NCBI GenBank assembly: GCA_038326615.1
Contig: JBBQKF010000094.1
Location: forward strand, 1 to 10,175
Reading direction: 5' to 3'
DNA from: JBBQKF01 sp038326615
GTDB taxonomy: Bacteria; Bacillota; Clostridia; Saccharofermentanales; UBA5734
DNA: 10,175 nucleotides
The position numbers were made by a program, and so were the translations under genes. The notes under the pieces were generated by a model. The model saw only the letters and a list, made by a program, of their open reading frames with translations, searched no databases and was not told the DNA's origin. Shown here in pieces: positions 1 to 6,800 of the stretch. Position 1 is the first letter of the stretch, and each line of letters opens with the position of its first letter.

Positions 1-1
1 A

Positions 2-1009
2 CTGCAAGATTACTTTTGGAAAAAGAATAATCCTAACCATCTTGAAACAGTTTCACTCACAGAACTTTATGATACTGCTTACCAACCGAGAACACAAATA
101 ATTGATAATCTTCTTTCAGCTGGTGTGTATCTATTCGCAGGTGCTCCAAAGATAGGAAAATCCTTCTTTATGGCAGAGTTGGGGTACCACATTAGTAATG
201 GGTTACCCCTTTGGGAATATCCAGTCCATCAAGGAACAGTCCTCTATCTCGCCTTGGAGGACGATTATTCAAGACTGCAAAAGAGATTGTCTCGAATGTT
301 CGGTTTGGATAGTACAAACGATTTTTATTTTGCCACTCACGCTAAAAATCTAAAAGAAGGGCTTGATGGACAGCTTGAAAAATTCGTTAGAGAACACCCT
401 AACACCAAGCTAATAGTTATTGATACACTTCAAAAAATCCGTGAGGTTGGTGGCGAAAAATATAGCTACGCAAGCGACTATGACATTGTAGCAAAACTCA
501 AGCAATTTGCGGATAGTCACAATATTTGCATTCTCGCCGTTCATCACACTCGCAAGGAAAAATCTGATGATAGTTTTGATGAAATTTCTGGTACAAATGG
601 GCTGTCGGGTGCGGCAGATGGGTCGTTTATTTTGAAAAAAGATAAACGCACTGGAAACGACGCCGTGTTAGAAGTGACTGGCAGAGATCATCCTGATCAG
701 CGACTACATTTACTATTTGACCGAGAGCACTGTATATGGCAACTGACCGAAGCAGAAACAGAGCTTTGGAAGGAACCGCCCGATCCAATTCTTGAAGCTA
801 TTTTCGAGTTGGTAAGTTCAACTACACCTCGGTGGAATGGTAGTGCAACGGAGCTTATCGAAAGTCTCAAGCTTGAGATACAGCCCAATGTGCTGACAAG
901 GCGGCTGAATGTCGGAGCGGACAGGTTATGGAATGAACATGGAATCCGCTACGAGTACAGCCGTAGTCACGCTGGAAGAATGGTAACGCTGACGCTTACC
1001 GATTCGTAA
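2..1009 (+). CDS. RepA/RecA-fold AAA ATPase (AAA_25-like), 5'-truncated by the window edge
   Basis: The reading frame is open from the first bases of the window, so the gene begins upstream; the GTG at 125 lies inside the conserved core and is not the start. Of 335 visible residues, 47-54 form a Walker A loop (GAPKIGKS) and 137-141 a Walker B strand (LIVID). A later strand with VHHTRK and a GLSGAADGSF segment fit the RecA-like fold of RSF1010 RepA-type helicases. The last 100 residues look like a winged-helix tail. By family it would act as a cytoplasmic DNA-dependent ATPase or helicase in replication or mobilization of the element; the exact role is inferred. It sits upstream of the relaxase gene, separated by the structured 228 bp stretch. 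A sampled line of its sequence is clearly GC-richer than the genes after 2940. Family assignment is firm; its replication role is less so. Confidence 0.85.
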   Translation: MQDYFWKKNNPNHLETVSLTELYDTAYQPRTQIIDNLLSAGVYLFAGAPKIGKSFFMAELGYHISNGLPLWEYPVHQGTVLYLALEDDYSRLQKRLSRMFGLDSTNDFYFATHAKNLKEGLDGQLEKFVREHPNTKLIVIDTLQKIREVGGEKYSYASDYDIVAKLKQFADSHNICILAVHHTRKEKSDDSFDEISGTNGLSGAADGSFILKKDKRTGNDAVLEVTGRDHPDQRLHLLFDREHCIWQLTEAETELWKEPPDPILEAIFELVSSTTPRWNGSATELIESLKLEIQPNVLTRRLNVGADRLWNEHGIRYEYSRSHAGRMVTLTLTDS

Positions 1010-1200
1010 GTGCGACTTAAGCGTGACGGTGTGTCGATATTTTTGGGAGCGAGAGCGGTGCCAAAATTACCGTCACATCGTCACGGAAACCTCTCGGGGG
1101 AGCGTACCACTTCGTAGAGCGCATTGCATTTTTGATACGCAGTGTCGAAAGTGCTTTTGCGTTACTTTTGACAAAAGTAACAAAACCCGGCGTAACGCCG
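1005..1200 (+). other. Candidate origin of transfer (oriT) with nested inverted repeats
   Basis: This stretch between the ATPase and relaxase genes is dense in inverted repeats. Seen directly: gtgacggt (1023-1030) with accgtcac (1069-1076), enclosing ttttgg (1041-1046) with ccaaaa (1061-1066); a perfect 10 bp pair gttacttttg (1161-1170) and caaaagtaac (1172-1181) around one base; and cggcgt (1188-1193) with acgccg (1195-1200), also around one base. CGTCAC recurs at 1071-1076 and 1079-1084. Mob/Pre relaxases usually act at a site just upstream of their own gene, which is where this lies. The nick position is not determined: ggtgtgtcg near 1029 weakly recalls the GTGTG of pMV158-type sites, while taagtgcg at 1007 recalls another relaxase family. 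Confidence 0.55.
1161..1181. repeat. Perfect 10 bp inverted repeat with a one-base centre
   Basis: The left arm gttacttttg and right arm caaaagtaac are exact reverse complements separated by a single a. As duplex DNA it is a near-perfect palindrome, more like a protein-binding site or cruciform than an RNA hairpin, because the loop would be too tight. It lies 56 bp before the relaxase start and inside the candidate oriT. TTGACA is embedded at 1168-1173, but no suitable -10 box follows, so I do not call a promoter. Confidence 0.8.
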
Positions 1201-1237
1201 TATACCAGCTCAAAAAGAAAAACGAAAGGAGCAACAA

Positions 1238-2476
1238 ATGAAAAGAAGTATAAGCGTAATGATGGGAAAAGGTTCAGTTAATCATAACAGTCGTAAATTT
1301 CACGCAGAAAATACGGATCCAGAACGTGCGTATCTTAACCAGTCGTACTGTAATGAATCCATTAAAAAAGTGTATCACGAACTGTTCGAGGAAGCACTAA
1401 AAAAACACAACACAGAGCAGACCAGAAGCGACCGCTGTATTGATGATTACTATGAAAAGATACGTACTGGAAAGCAAGAAAAACCGTTCAAAGAAATTAT
1501 TTTGCAAATTGGAAATTTGAAGGATATGAACGCAAAATCAGAAAATGGTCAGTTAGCTGCAAAAGTTTTGGAAGAGTATATGCAGGATTTTCAAAACAGA
1601 AATCCGAATATGCGAGTGTTTTCCGCACACCTGCACATGGATGAAGCAACGCCACATTTGCATATAGATTTTGTACCCTTCACAACTGGTAGCAATCGAG
1701 GACTTGAAACAAGGGTTTCGCTAAAGCAGGCACTTGCAACTCAAGGATTTAGGGGTGGCAGTAAAATGGAAACCGAATGGAATCAATGGGTACAATCTGA
1801 AAAAGAACAGCTGGCAGTGGTCATGGAAAGACACGGAATCGAGTGGGAAAATCTTGGCACTCACGAGCCGCATTTGAGCGTTTACAATTATGAAAAACAA
1901 GAGCGTGAAAAGGAAGTGTCCCAATTAGGGACGGAAATCAGTGAAAGTCTGATGGCAATTGACCTGCTCAAAGAAAAAAAGGAAGGTGCCCTATATGAAA
2001 TAAAAGATACCGAGGCTTCCCTCAATGAAGTCAAAGGCAGGCTTGAAAATCTACAAGATATGGAGTTGCTAATTGGGTCGAACATGGAAAAGTACGATAA
2101 AAATCCAGAATGGCAAGTGCCAGACCCGGGCACGTTGATGTCAGCAAAAACCTATAAGACCAAAGTGATTATACCGTTTGTCGCCAAGCTAAAAGAAGTG
2201 ATTCGAAAAGTAATTGCACAATATCTGAGTCTAAGTAAATCATTTCAGGAACAACGGAATGCTTTGTTCAGTTCCAACGAAAAAATCGAGTATTTGAATG
2301 ACCGAGTAGAAAATTATCATGATGAAAACAGTAGGCTGAAAGGAGTTGAAAATAATTTTGAAAGATTGAAAAAATTCCTTGGCAAGGACAGAACTGAGCA
2401 AATAATCAGAGAAGCCAAAGCACAAGAAAACCCAATAGTGCCGCCAAAATACAAAAAACAAGATTATGAAAGATAA
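1238..2476 (+). CDS. MOBV-family (Mob/Pre) relaxase
   Basis: A 412-residue conjugative or mobilization relaxase that would nick one strand at oriT and pilot it into a recipient. The N-terminal NHNSR places His16 where MobM of pMV158 has its catalytic His22, and the following ENTDPER...LN matches Mob/Pre motif I. The metal-binding HUH motif is complete: H133-M-D135-E136-A-T-P-H140-L-H142. The last half (about 215-280 and 340-400) is charged and heptad-like, suggesting coiled coils for multimerization or partner contact, as in other Mob/Pre proteins. ATG at 1238 is preceded by aaaggag (1225-1231) at good spacing. The related protein TnpZ mobilizes the clostridial transposon Tn4451 with help from other elements, so mobilization in trans is the likely mode here; no coupling protein or type IV secretion gene is visible. 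Family certainty is high. Confidence 0.9.
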   Translation: MKRSISVMMGKGSVNHNSRKFHAENTDPERAYLNQSYCNESIKKVYHELFEEALKKHNTEQTRSDRCIDDYYEKIRTGKQEKPFKEIILQIGNLKDMNAKSENGQLAAKVLEEYMQDFQNRNPNMRVFSAHLHMDEATPHLHIDFVPFTTGSNRGLETRVSLKQALATQGFRGGSKMETEWNQWVQSEKEQLAVVMERHGIEWENLGTHEPHLSVYNYEKQEREKEVSQLGTEISESLMAIDLLKEKKEGALYEIKDTEASLNEVKGRLENLQDMELLIGSNMEKYDKNPEWQVPDPGTLMSAKTYKTKVIIPFVAKLKEVIRKVIAQYLSLSKSFQEQRNALFSSNEKIEYLNDRVENYHDENSRLKGVENNFERLKKFLGKDRTEQIIREAKAQENPIVPPKYKKQDYER

Positions 2477-2491
2477 CAGGAGGATTTTAAA

Positions 2492-2869
2492 ATGGAAAAG
2501 CACATTTATGATGAAACAAACGGTTTGAACTACACACTCGGCGAGGATGGATATTATTACCCAGACCTCGTTCTGCCAGAACCAAAACATGAAATCTGCA
2601 GATTCGGTCGGATGCATTTAGACTACCTGAAAAAGAATAAAAGAGCTGTTTATAACGAATTTCTTATTTCCGGTCGGTTGAATGAATATCTACATGACGT
2701 GGATTTACAGGCTAAAGAAATGTTTGATTTGCTTGTTAAACAGTATGCTGCAAGCCAAAGTGTAACAGAACAACTTAAAGCAGAAAATCAAATGGAGTGG
2801 GTTGGCAGGATGAATAATATTAGGGCTTGCGCCAAGGAGGTCGTGATTAAAGCAGTTGTACAGAGTTAA
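2492..2869 (+). CDS. tnpV: TnpV-family transposon-encoded protein
   Basis: A 125-residue protein recognised by the family pattern: an N-terminal DETNGL-Y-L---GYYYPDL segment, a central GRMHLDYLKKNK, and the C-terminal signature QLKAENQMEWVGRMNNIR. The name comes from Tn4451, where TnpV is an accessory gene; its biochemical role is not established, although an excisionase-like function has been suggested. No catalytic motif, signal peptide or membrane segment is visible; the protein looks helical and soluble. Translation starts at ATG 2492 behind AGGAGG (2478-2483), 15 bp after the relaxase stop, so the two are probably co-transcribed. It is the last gene of the backbone before the AT-rich defence cargo. 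Confidence 0.85.
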   Translation: MEKHIYDETNGLNYTLGEDGYYYPDLVLPEPKHEICRFGRMHLDYLKKNKRAVYNEFLISGRLNEYLHDVDLQAKEMFDLLVKQYAASQSVTEQLKAENQMEWVGRMNNIRACAKEVVIKAVVQS

Positions 2870-2902
2870 ATTGGTTTGTTGTTAATAGCAATTTATAGGT
2901 TT

Positions 2903-2937
2903 ATGATAGCAGTACTCTTAAAAGGTGCTGCTATCAT
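2903..2937 (+). terminator. Stem-loop after tnpV, possible intrinsic terminator
   Basis: The arms atgatagcag (2903-2912) and ctgctatcat (2928-2937) are exact reverse complements. The stem can be extended by three more pairs (one of them T-G) to leave a nine-base loop. Only a short tttc follows, so the T-tract is weak and termination may be partial; the near-symmetry also allows function on either strand. It separates the mobilization genes from the strong promoter that starts 13 bp further on. Confidence 0.6.
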
Positions 2938-2949
2938 TTCTAAATTAGC

Positions 2950-2978
2950 TTGACATTGTTCGCCCCGTAGAATATAAT
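2950..2978 (+). promoter_or_regulatory. Consensus SigA (sigma-70) promoter of the restriction-modification operon
   Basis: An exact TTGACA -35 box (2950-2955) and an exact TATAAT -10 box (2973-2978) are separated by the optimal 17 bp. Transcription would begin near 2985, leaving a leader of about 27 bases. The leader contains an 11-base palindrome at 2988-2998 (aataa, t, ttatt), a possible operator although AT-rich sequence makes such matches easy. The ribosome binding site gaggtg is at 3001-3006. Confidence 0.85.
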
Positions 2979-3011
2979 ATAAAAGATAATAATTTATTTA
3001 GAGGTGATTTT

Positions 3012-4283
3012 GTGGGATATATGACAGCAAATGAAGCGGCAAAAAAGTGGAATATTTCACATCGTAGAGTTCAATTACTATGCGCCGAAGAAAGAATCAA
3101 CGGTGTTTTTAAGTTAGGCGAAAATTGGGCAATTCCAGATGATGCGGAAAAGCCAATTGATAATAGAAAAAAGAAAGTTGAAGAAGATGATGAAAAAACA
3201 ATAAATGTGATTGATCTTTTTTGTGGATGCGGTGGCTTTTCAAAGGGGTTTGCTCAAGCTGGATTTAATATTTGTTTTGGTCTTGATAACTGGAAGGATG
3301 CAACCGTGACTTATCAACGCAACTTCCCCAAAGCAATAATAAGTAACAAAGATATCACAAATATTAGTGGTAACGATATATTGAAATCTACAAATCTTTC
3401 TTCTGATGAAGTTGATGTGATAATCGGTGGACCTCCATGCCAAGGTTTTTCTCTTTCAGGCAAGAGAATGTTGGATGATCCAAGGAACAAATTATATAAA
3501 TCTTTTGTTGATATTGTTGGTGAAATAAAGCCGAAAATATTTGTTATGGAAAATGTCCCAGGACTAATTCGCTTGTTTAATGGCAAGGTTAAGGATGAAG
3601 TGATAAATGACTTCGCTGAACTTGGATATGCTGTTGAAATGAAATTGCTATCTTCAGACGATTTTGGTGTTCCTCAACAGAGAAAAAGAGTTTTTTTCGT
3701 TGGTGTAAACAAGGCAAAGATTCTTAATACTGATAAGTTCATTTTTCCAACTCCCTTTTGTGGTTTGGAAACGAATATTCCGTATGTAACTTGTAAGGAT
3801 GCAATCTCGGACTTGGATTTTGTTCCAGATGATAAAGCTATTGGAGAATGCGTGGAGTACGCAATCGAACCGCAAAGTGAATACCAGAAGCTTATGCGAA
3901 AAAACAGTTCCCATATACTCAATCATTCGATAACTATACATACAGATAGGACAAAAAGTATCATTGCAATGGTTCCGGATGGTGGAAACTACAAAGATCT
4001 ACCAAAAGAACTTTGGGCGACCAGAAAAGTCAATATTGCATGGACGAGAATGAACAGTAACAAACCATGCTTTACTATTGATACAGGACATAACCACCAT
4101 TTTCACTACAAAGAGAATAGGGTTCCTACAGTGAGGGAGTCTGCAAGGATACAGTCTTTTCCCGATTGTTTTCAATTTGTAGGGATTAAGACAAGTCAAC
4201 TCAGACAAGTTGGTAACGCTGTTCCTCCGCTGCTTTCACATGCCATTGCGGAGCAAGTTTTACTGACATTAATAAAGGGGTAA
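3012..4283 (+). CDS. DNA (cytosine-5) methyltransferase with N-terminal helix-turn-helix domain
   Basis: Transfers a methyl group from S-adenosylmethionine to C5 of cytosine in a specific DNA site, protecting the host from the paired nuclease. Of 423 residues, about 1-47 form a MerR/excisionase-like helix-turn-helix (MTANEAAKKWNISHRRVQ...LGENWAIPDDA), followed by a charged linker. All core motifs are present: I (D68-LFCGCGG), IV with catalytic C143 (GGPPCQGFS), VI (E180-N-V), VIII (QQRKR, 222-226), IX (RESARIQSFPD, from 375) and X (QVGNAVPP, 399-406). The target recognition region between VIII and IX is about 145 residues. GTG at 3012 fits the ribosome binding site at 3001-3006; the ATG at 3021 is spaced too far. 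It is the first gene of a three-gene operon. The extra domain could bind the operon's own promoter, as the N-terminal extensions of some C5 enzymes do, but that is inference. Confidence 0.93.
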   Translation: MGYMTANEAAKKWNISHRRVQLLCAEERINGVFKLGENWAIPDDAEKPIDNRKKKVEEDDEKTINVIDLFCGCGGFSKGFAQAGFNICFGLDNWKDATVTYQRNFPKAIISNKDITNISGNDILKSTNLSSDEVDVIIGGPPCQGFSLSGKRMLDDPRNKLYKSFVDIVGEIKPKIFVMENVPGLIRLFNGKVKDEVINDFAELGYAVEMKLLSSDDFGVPQQRKRVFFVGVNKAKILNTDKFIFPTPFCGLETNIPYVTCKDAISDLDFVPDDKAIGECVEYAIEPQSEYQKLMRKNSSHILNHSITIHTDRTKSIIAMVPDGGNYKDLPKELWATRKVNIAWTRMNSNKPCFTIDTGHNHHFHYKENRVPTVRESARIQSFPDCFQFVGIKTSQLRQVGNAVPPLLSHAIAEQVLLTLIKG

Positions 4284-4289
4284 TTTTTC

Positions 4290-5690
4290 ATGTATGACCA
4301 TACAAAACAATATCGTTGTTCAATCATAAGGGGTAAGTCCCAAAAAGAAATGGATGATTTATTGCCTGCATATGCGAAAGTTATAGATGAAGTTTGCCCT
4401 TGTGTAGTCTATGAATTTGAACAACAATTTAATAATTCGATTGCGCACTATTTGCCTGAATCAAACAGGATAAAGAAAACTCTTGACAATCACAGAACTG
4501 AGATTTCTGGAAAACTTTTTGGTATGTATTATATTGCTGAAGATGGCATGGTGTACGAGTCAGAGAGAACTAAAAAATTCTTGGCTGATAATGATCAACC
4601 TGCTTTTTTTAAAGATATTTGCTATAAAATGCAATTTCCAAATGGTATGCAGAAGTCAAATACACTTCAAGATCGCATAGAAAACAAAATTAATATTAGA
4701 CCAAACTCATTCATTTTAAGAGTTTTACAATATGCTAAAAATGCTGATATTTCACTTTCGAAAAAGGATATTGGGTATTATGTGCTTAATTCCTTAGATG
4801 TGCTGCAAGGAAACGCTGACCCTCTTGAAGTTATAACAACAATACAGGATGATAAGAGCAATGGTATTCAGCGAGATATTTTAGTTCCTGGAAAAGCGTC
4901 TTCATATACACATCAACATATAAACGAACAAATTAATTATCTCGAATTAGCAAATCTTATAATTGTAGATACTGACGGACAAATTCATATCAACCATCGA
5001 GAAACAGATGCAATATCTATTTTTATTGAGCAAGTGGATAAGGCTCCTTCTTTCGATGTATACTCATACGATTTAAGCACGGTTGAATCAAGGAAAGATT
5101 TTCAATTTGATTGGGATTATTATTTTTCAAGGATTTCAGACAAAGTTGATAGCTTTGAAACCACAGCTGCCGCGTTAGGAGTTCCAACAGACGAAAAAGA
5201 ACAAGAGAAGAAAAAAGGTGTAAATCTGGTTGCTTTTGGCGATGAGGGCGAAGAGTTTGTATACAAATATGAAAAACAGAGAGTATCTGACTTTAGTTTT
5301 CGTCTTGCTAACAAAGTTCTTTCCTTGGGGAAACAAAAGGGATTAGGTTACGATATTCAGTCTGTTATTGCTGAACCCGGAGAGTTTGCTGAATTTGTAA
5401 AGTATATTGAAGTGAAATCTACAAAAAGAATCACAGCTCCAGATATGAATGATAGTCTTTGGATTGACACATTAAATATTACGAGAAATGAATGGGTTGC
5501 AGCACAACAGCATAAAGAATTTTACTCTATTTTTAGAGTGTACTTTGTCCGAGGTAGCATAATTATGTTTGTTCTAACAAATGTTGCCGAAAAATACAAG
5601 AATGGTAAAATTCAAGTAACACCTACTACTTATCGAGTGGATTTTGGTAATTCGGCAGTTGACAGTGTTATTTTGCCACAGTTTGCATAG
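4290..5690 (+). CDS. Putative type II restriction endonuclease with C-terminal NO VEIN/DUF3883-like nuclease domain
   Basis: A 466-residue protein between two cytosine methyltransferases, the expected place for the cognate nuclease. The C-terminal part (about 317-440) matches the DUF3883 (NO VEIN C-terminal) pattern, a PD-(D/E)XK-like fold: GDEGEEFVYKYE (317-328), GYD with D355, then I-E374-V-K376-ST, then a TRNEW segment and a Y-x-I-F-R-V-Y strand. D355, E374 and K376 are the likely metal and catalytic residues, with E321 or E322 possibly assisting. Residues 130-260 look like one or two winged helices that could read the target; about 1-120 I cannot assign. AAAGGGG (4274-4280) lies inside the end of the upstream gene, nine bases before ATG 4290, so translation is probably coupled. 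Nuclease activity is inferred from fold and context; an AlwI-like relation is possible but unproven. A role as methylation-dependent nuclease is a less likely alternative. Confidence 0.75.
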   Translation: MYDHTKQYRCSIIRGKSQKEMDDLLPAYAKVIDEVCPCVVYEFEQQFNNSIAHYLPESNRIKKTLDNHRTEISGKLFGMYYIAEDGMVYESERTKKFLADNDQPAFFKDICYKMQFPNGMQKSNTLQDRIENKINIRPNSFILRVLQYAKNADISLSKKDIGYYVLNSLDVLQGNADPLEVITTIQDDKSNGIQRDILVPGKASSYTHQHINEQINYLELANLIIVDTDGQIHINHRETDAISIFIEQVDKAPSFDVYSYDLSTVESRKDFQFDWDYYFSRISDKVDSFETTAAALGVPTDEKEQEKKKGVNLVAFGDEGEEFVYKYEKQRVSDFSFRLANKVLSLGKQKGLGYDIQSVIAEPGEFAEFVKYIEVKSTKRITAPDMNDSLWIDTLNITRNEWVAAQQHKEFYSIFRVYFVRGSIIMFVLTNVAEKYKNGKIQVTPTTYRVDFGNSAVDSVILPQFA

Positions 5691-5703
5691 GAGGGATTTA
5701 TTT

Positions 5704-6660
5704 ATGTATAAAGTTGTATCCTTGTTTTCAGGATGTGGTGGTGCAGATCAAGGTGTTGTCGGCGGATTTAATTTTAATAATAACCACTATGAAAAACTGC
5801 CGTTTTCTTTAGAATATGCACTCGATATTGATAGCAAGGCATTAGACACACACCGTTTAAATTTTGATTGCCCTAATGTGGTTTGTGATGATATTTGCAA
5901 AATCAATTCGGCAGAAATACCTGACCACGATATTTTAGTCGGCGGATTCCCTTGCCAGTCATTTAGTACGGTCAATCCGACAAAAGACCCTTTTGATGAT
6001 AGGGCTAATTTATACAAACAAATGGTGCGTATTGTAAAAGAAAAGCAGCCTAAAGTTTTTATAGCCGAGAATGTAAAAGGACTGTTGACGCTCAGTAAAG
6101 GGCAAATAATTAGAAGTGTTATAGCCGCTTTTGAAGATGCTGGATATGTCGTTAAAAAGAAATTGATAAATGCTGCAGACTTTGGTGTTCCGCAAAAAAG
6201 GCAAAGAGTTATTATTGTCGGTGTACGCAAAGACATTAGTAAAGAATTCACTTTTCCATGTGAGACAAATCATAGAAATTGGATTCCTCTATCTGTTGCT
6301 GTTCCAGAATTAGCTATTAGTGATCAAAAATATTACTTTTCAGAGCGTGCAGTTGCAGGAATGAAAAACGCAAAAAACAATATGAAACGAGGATTAGCAC
6401 AAAATCTCGACGAACCCTGTTTGACTGTAACAAGTCATTTGGCAAAAGTCAGTTTAAATTCTCGTGACCCTGTATTACTTGTTGATCATGAGAAAGAATT
6501 ATATCGTCGATTCACCCCAATAGAGGCCGCTCGTATTCAATCTTTCCCTGATAGTTTTAAATTTTCTGGATCTGAAACGGATGCGTATAGACAAATAGGA
6601 AACGCAATTCCGCCAGTTATGTTTTGGCACATTGCAAAACAGGTGTCTGAACTGTTGTAA
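5704..6660 (+). CDS. DNA (cytosine-5) methyltransferase, second enzyme of the restriction-modification operon
   Basis: A compact 318-residue C5-cytosine methyltransferase. Motif I is S6-LFSGCGG, motif IV has catalytic C84 (GGFPCQSFS), motif VI is E122-N-V, motif VIII QKRQR (164-168), motif IX EAARIQSFPD (from 274), motif X QIGNAIPP (from 297). The region between VIII and IX, which carries target recognition, is only about 105 residues, and the protein lacks the HTH extension of the first methyltransferase. The start is ATG 5704: AGGAGGG (5689-5695) overlaps the stop of the nuclease gene and sits eight bases before it. An open frame continues 60 bp upstream into the nuclease gene, but that extension has no conserved residues. 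The two enzymes differ strongly outside the core motifs, so they are probably not a recent duplication and may modify different cytosines or strands of one asymmetric site. Confidence 0.92.
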   Translation: MYKVVSLFSGCGGADQGVVGGFNFNNNHYEKLPFSLEYALDIDSKALDTHRLNFDCPNVVCDDICKINSAEIPDHDILVGGFPCQSFSTVNPTKDPFDDRANLYKQMVRIVKEKQPKVFIAENVKGLLTLSKGQIIRSVIAAFEDAGYVVKKKLINAADFGVPQKRQRVIIVGVRKDISKEFTFPCETNHRNWIPLSVAVPELAISDQKYYFSERAVAGMKNAKNNMKRGLAQNLDEPCLTVTSHLAKVSLNSRDPVLLVDHEKELYRRFTPIEAARIQSFPDSFKFSGSETDAYRQIGNAIPPVMFWHIAKQVSELL

Positions 6661-6742
6661 TATTAATAAATAGTTTACAGCACTCGCTAAAGATTAGTTT
6701 GTTTTGTCTTATGTTCAATTTTCTTGGATGAATTATTGCTTA

Positions 6743-6772
6743 TTTACAGGTATCGCAAATTTATGATATCAA
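6743..6772 (+). promoter_or_regulatory. Weak candidate promoter in the gap before the SIR2 gene
   Basis: The 140 bp gap (6661-6800) contains TTTACA (6743-6748), one mismatch from the -35 consensus, and TATCAA (6767-6772), two from the -10, with an 18 bp spacer. TATGAT at 6762-6767 is a better -10 but only 13 bp away. No terminator is visible after the second methyltransferase, so the SIR2-HerA pair might instead be reached by read-through from the upstream operon. Confidence 0.3.
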
Positions 6773-6800
6773 TATATACAATTTGTTAGGAGGTATAAAT

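Noticed and set aside
125..1009. GTG at 125 as start of the ATPase gene.
   Set aside because: The same frame is open to the window edge with plausible protein sequence, and 125 sits just before the Walker A loop, too close to be the true N-terminus.
1168..1173. TTGACA as -35 box of a relaxase promoter.
   Set aside because: It is part of the perfect palindrome and no -10-like sequence lies 16-18 bp downstream.
1023..1241. A 72-codon frame between the ATPase and the relaxase.
   Set aside because: It crosses all the inverted repeats, lacks a ribosome binding site, has an odd composition rich in Arg and Cys, and overlaps the relaxase start. Better read as oriT.
2240..2617. A 125-codon frame on the minus strand across the relaxase end and tnpV.
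   Set aside because: It is antisense to two well-supported genes, is Phe/Ile-rich as expected from reversed Lys/Glu-rich codons, and has no ribosome binding site.
5644..5703. Upstream extension of the second methyltransferase.
   Set aside because: It lies within the nuclease gene, has no conserved residues, and AGGAGGG at 5689-5695 points to ATG 5704.
5787..6251. A 154-codon minus-strand frame inside the second methyltransferase.
   Set aside because: It is a complementary shadow of conserved motifs IV-VIII with no recognisable domain.
6661..6800. A possible small gene or RNA between the second methyltransferase and SIR2.
   Set aside because: No frame with a start and ribosome binding site, no strong stem-loop, and no known RNA pattern was seen.
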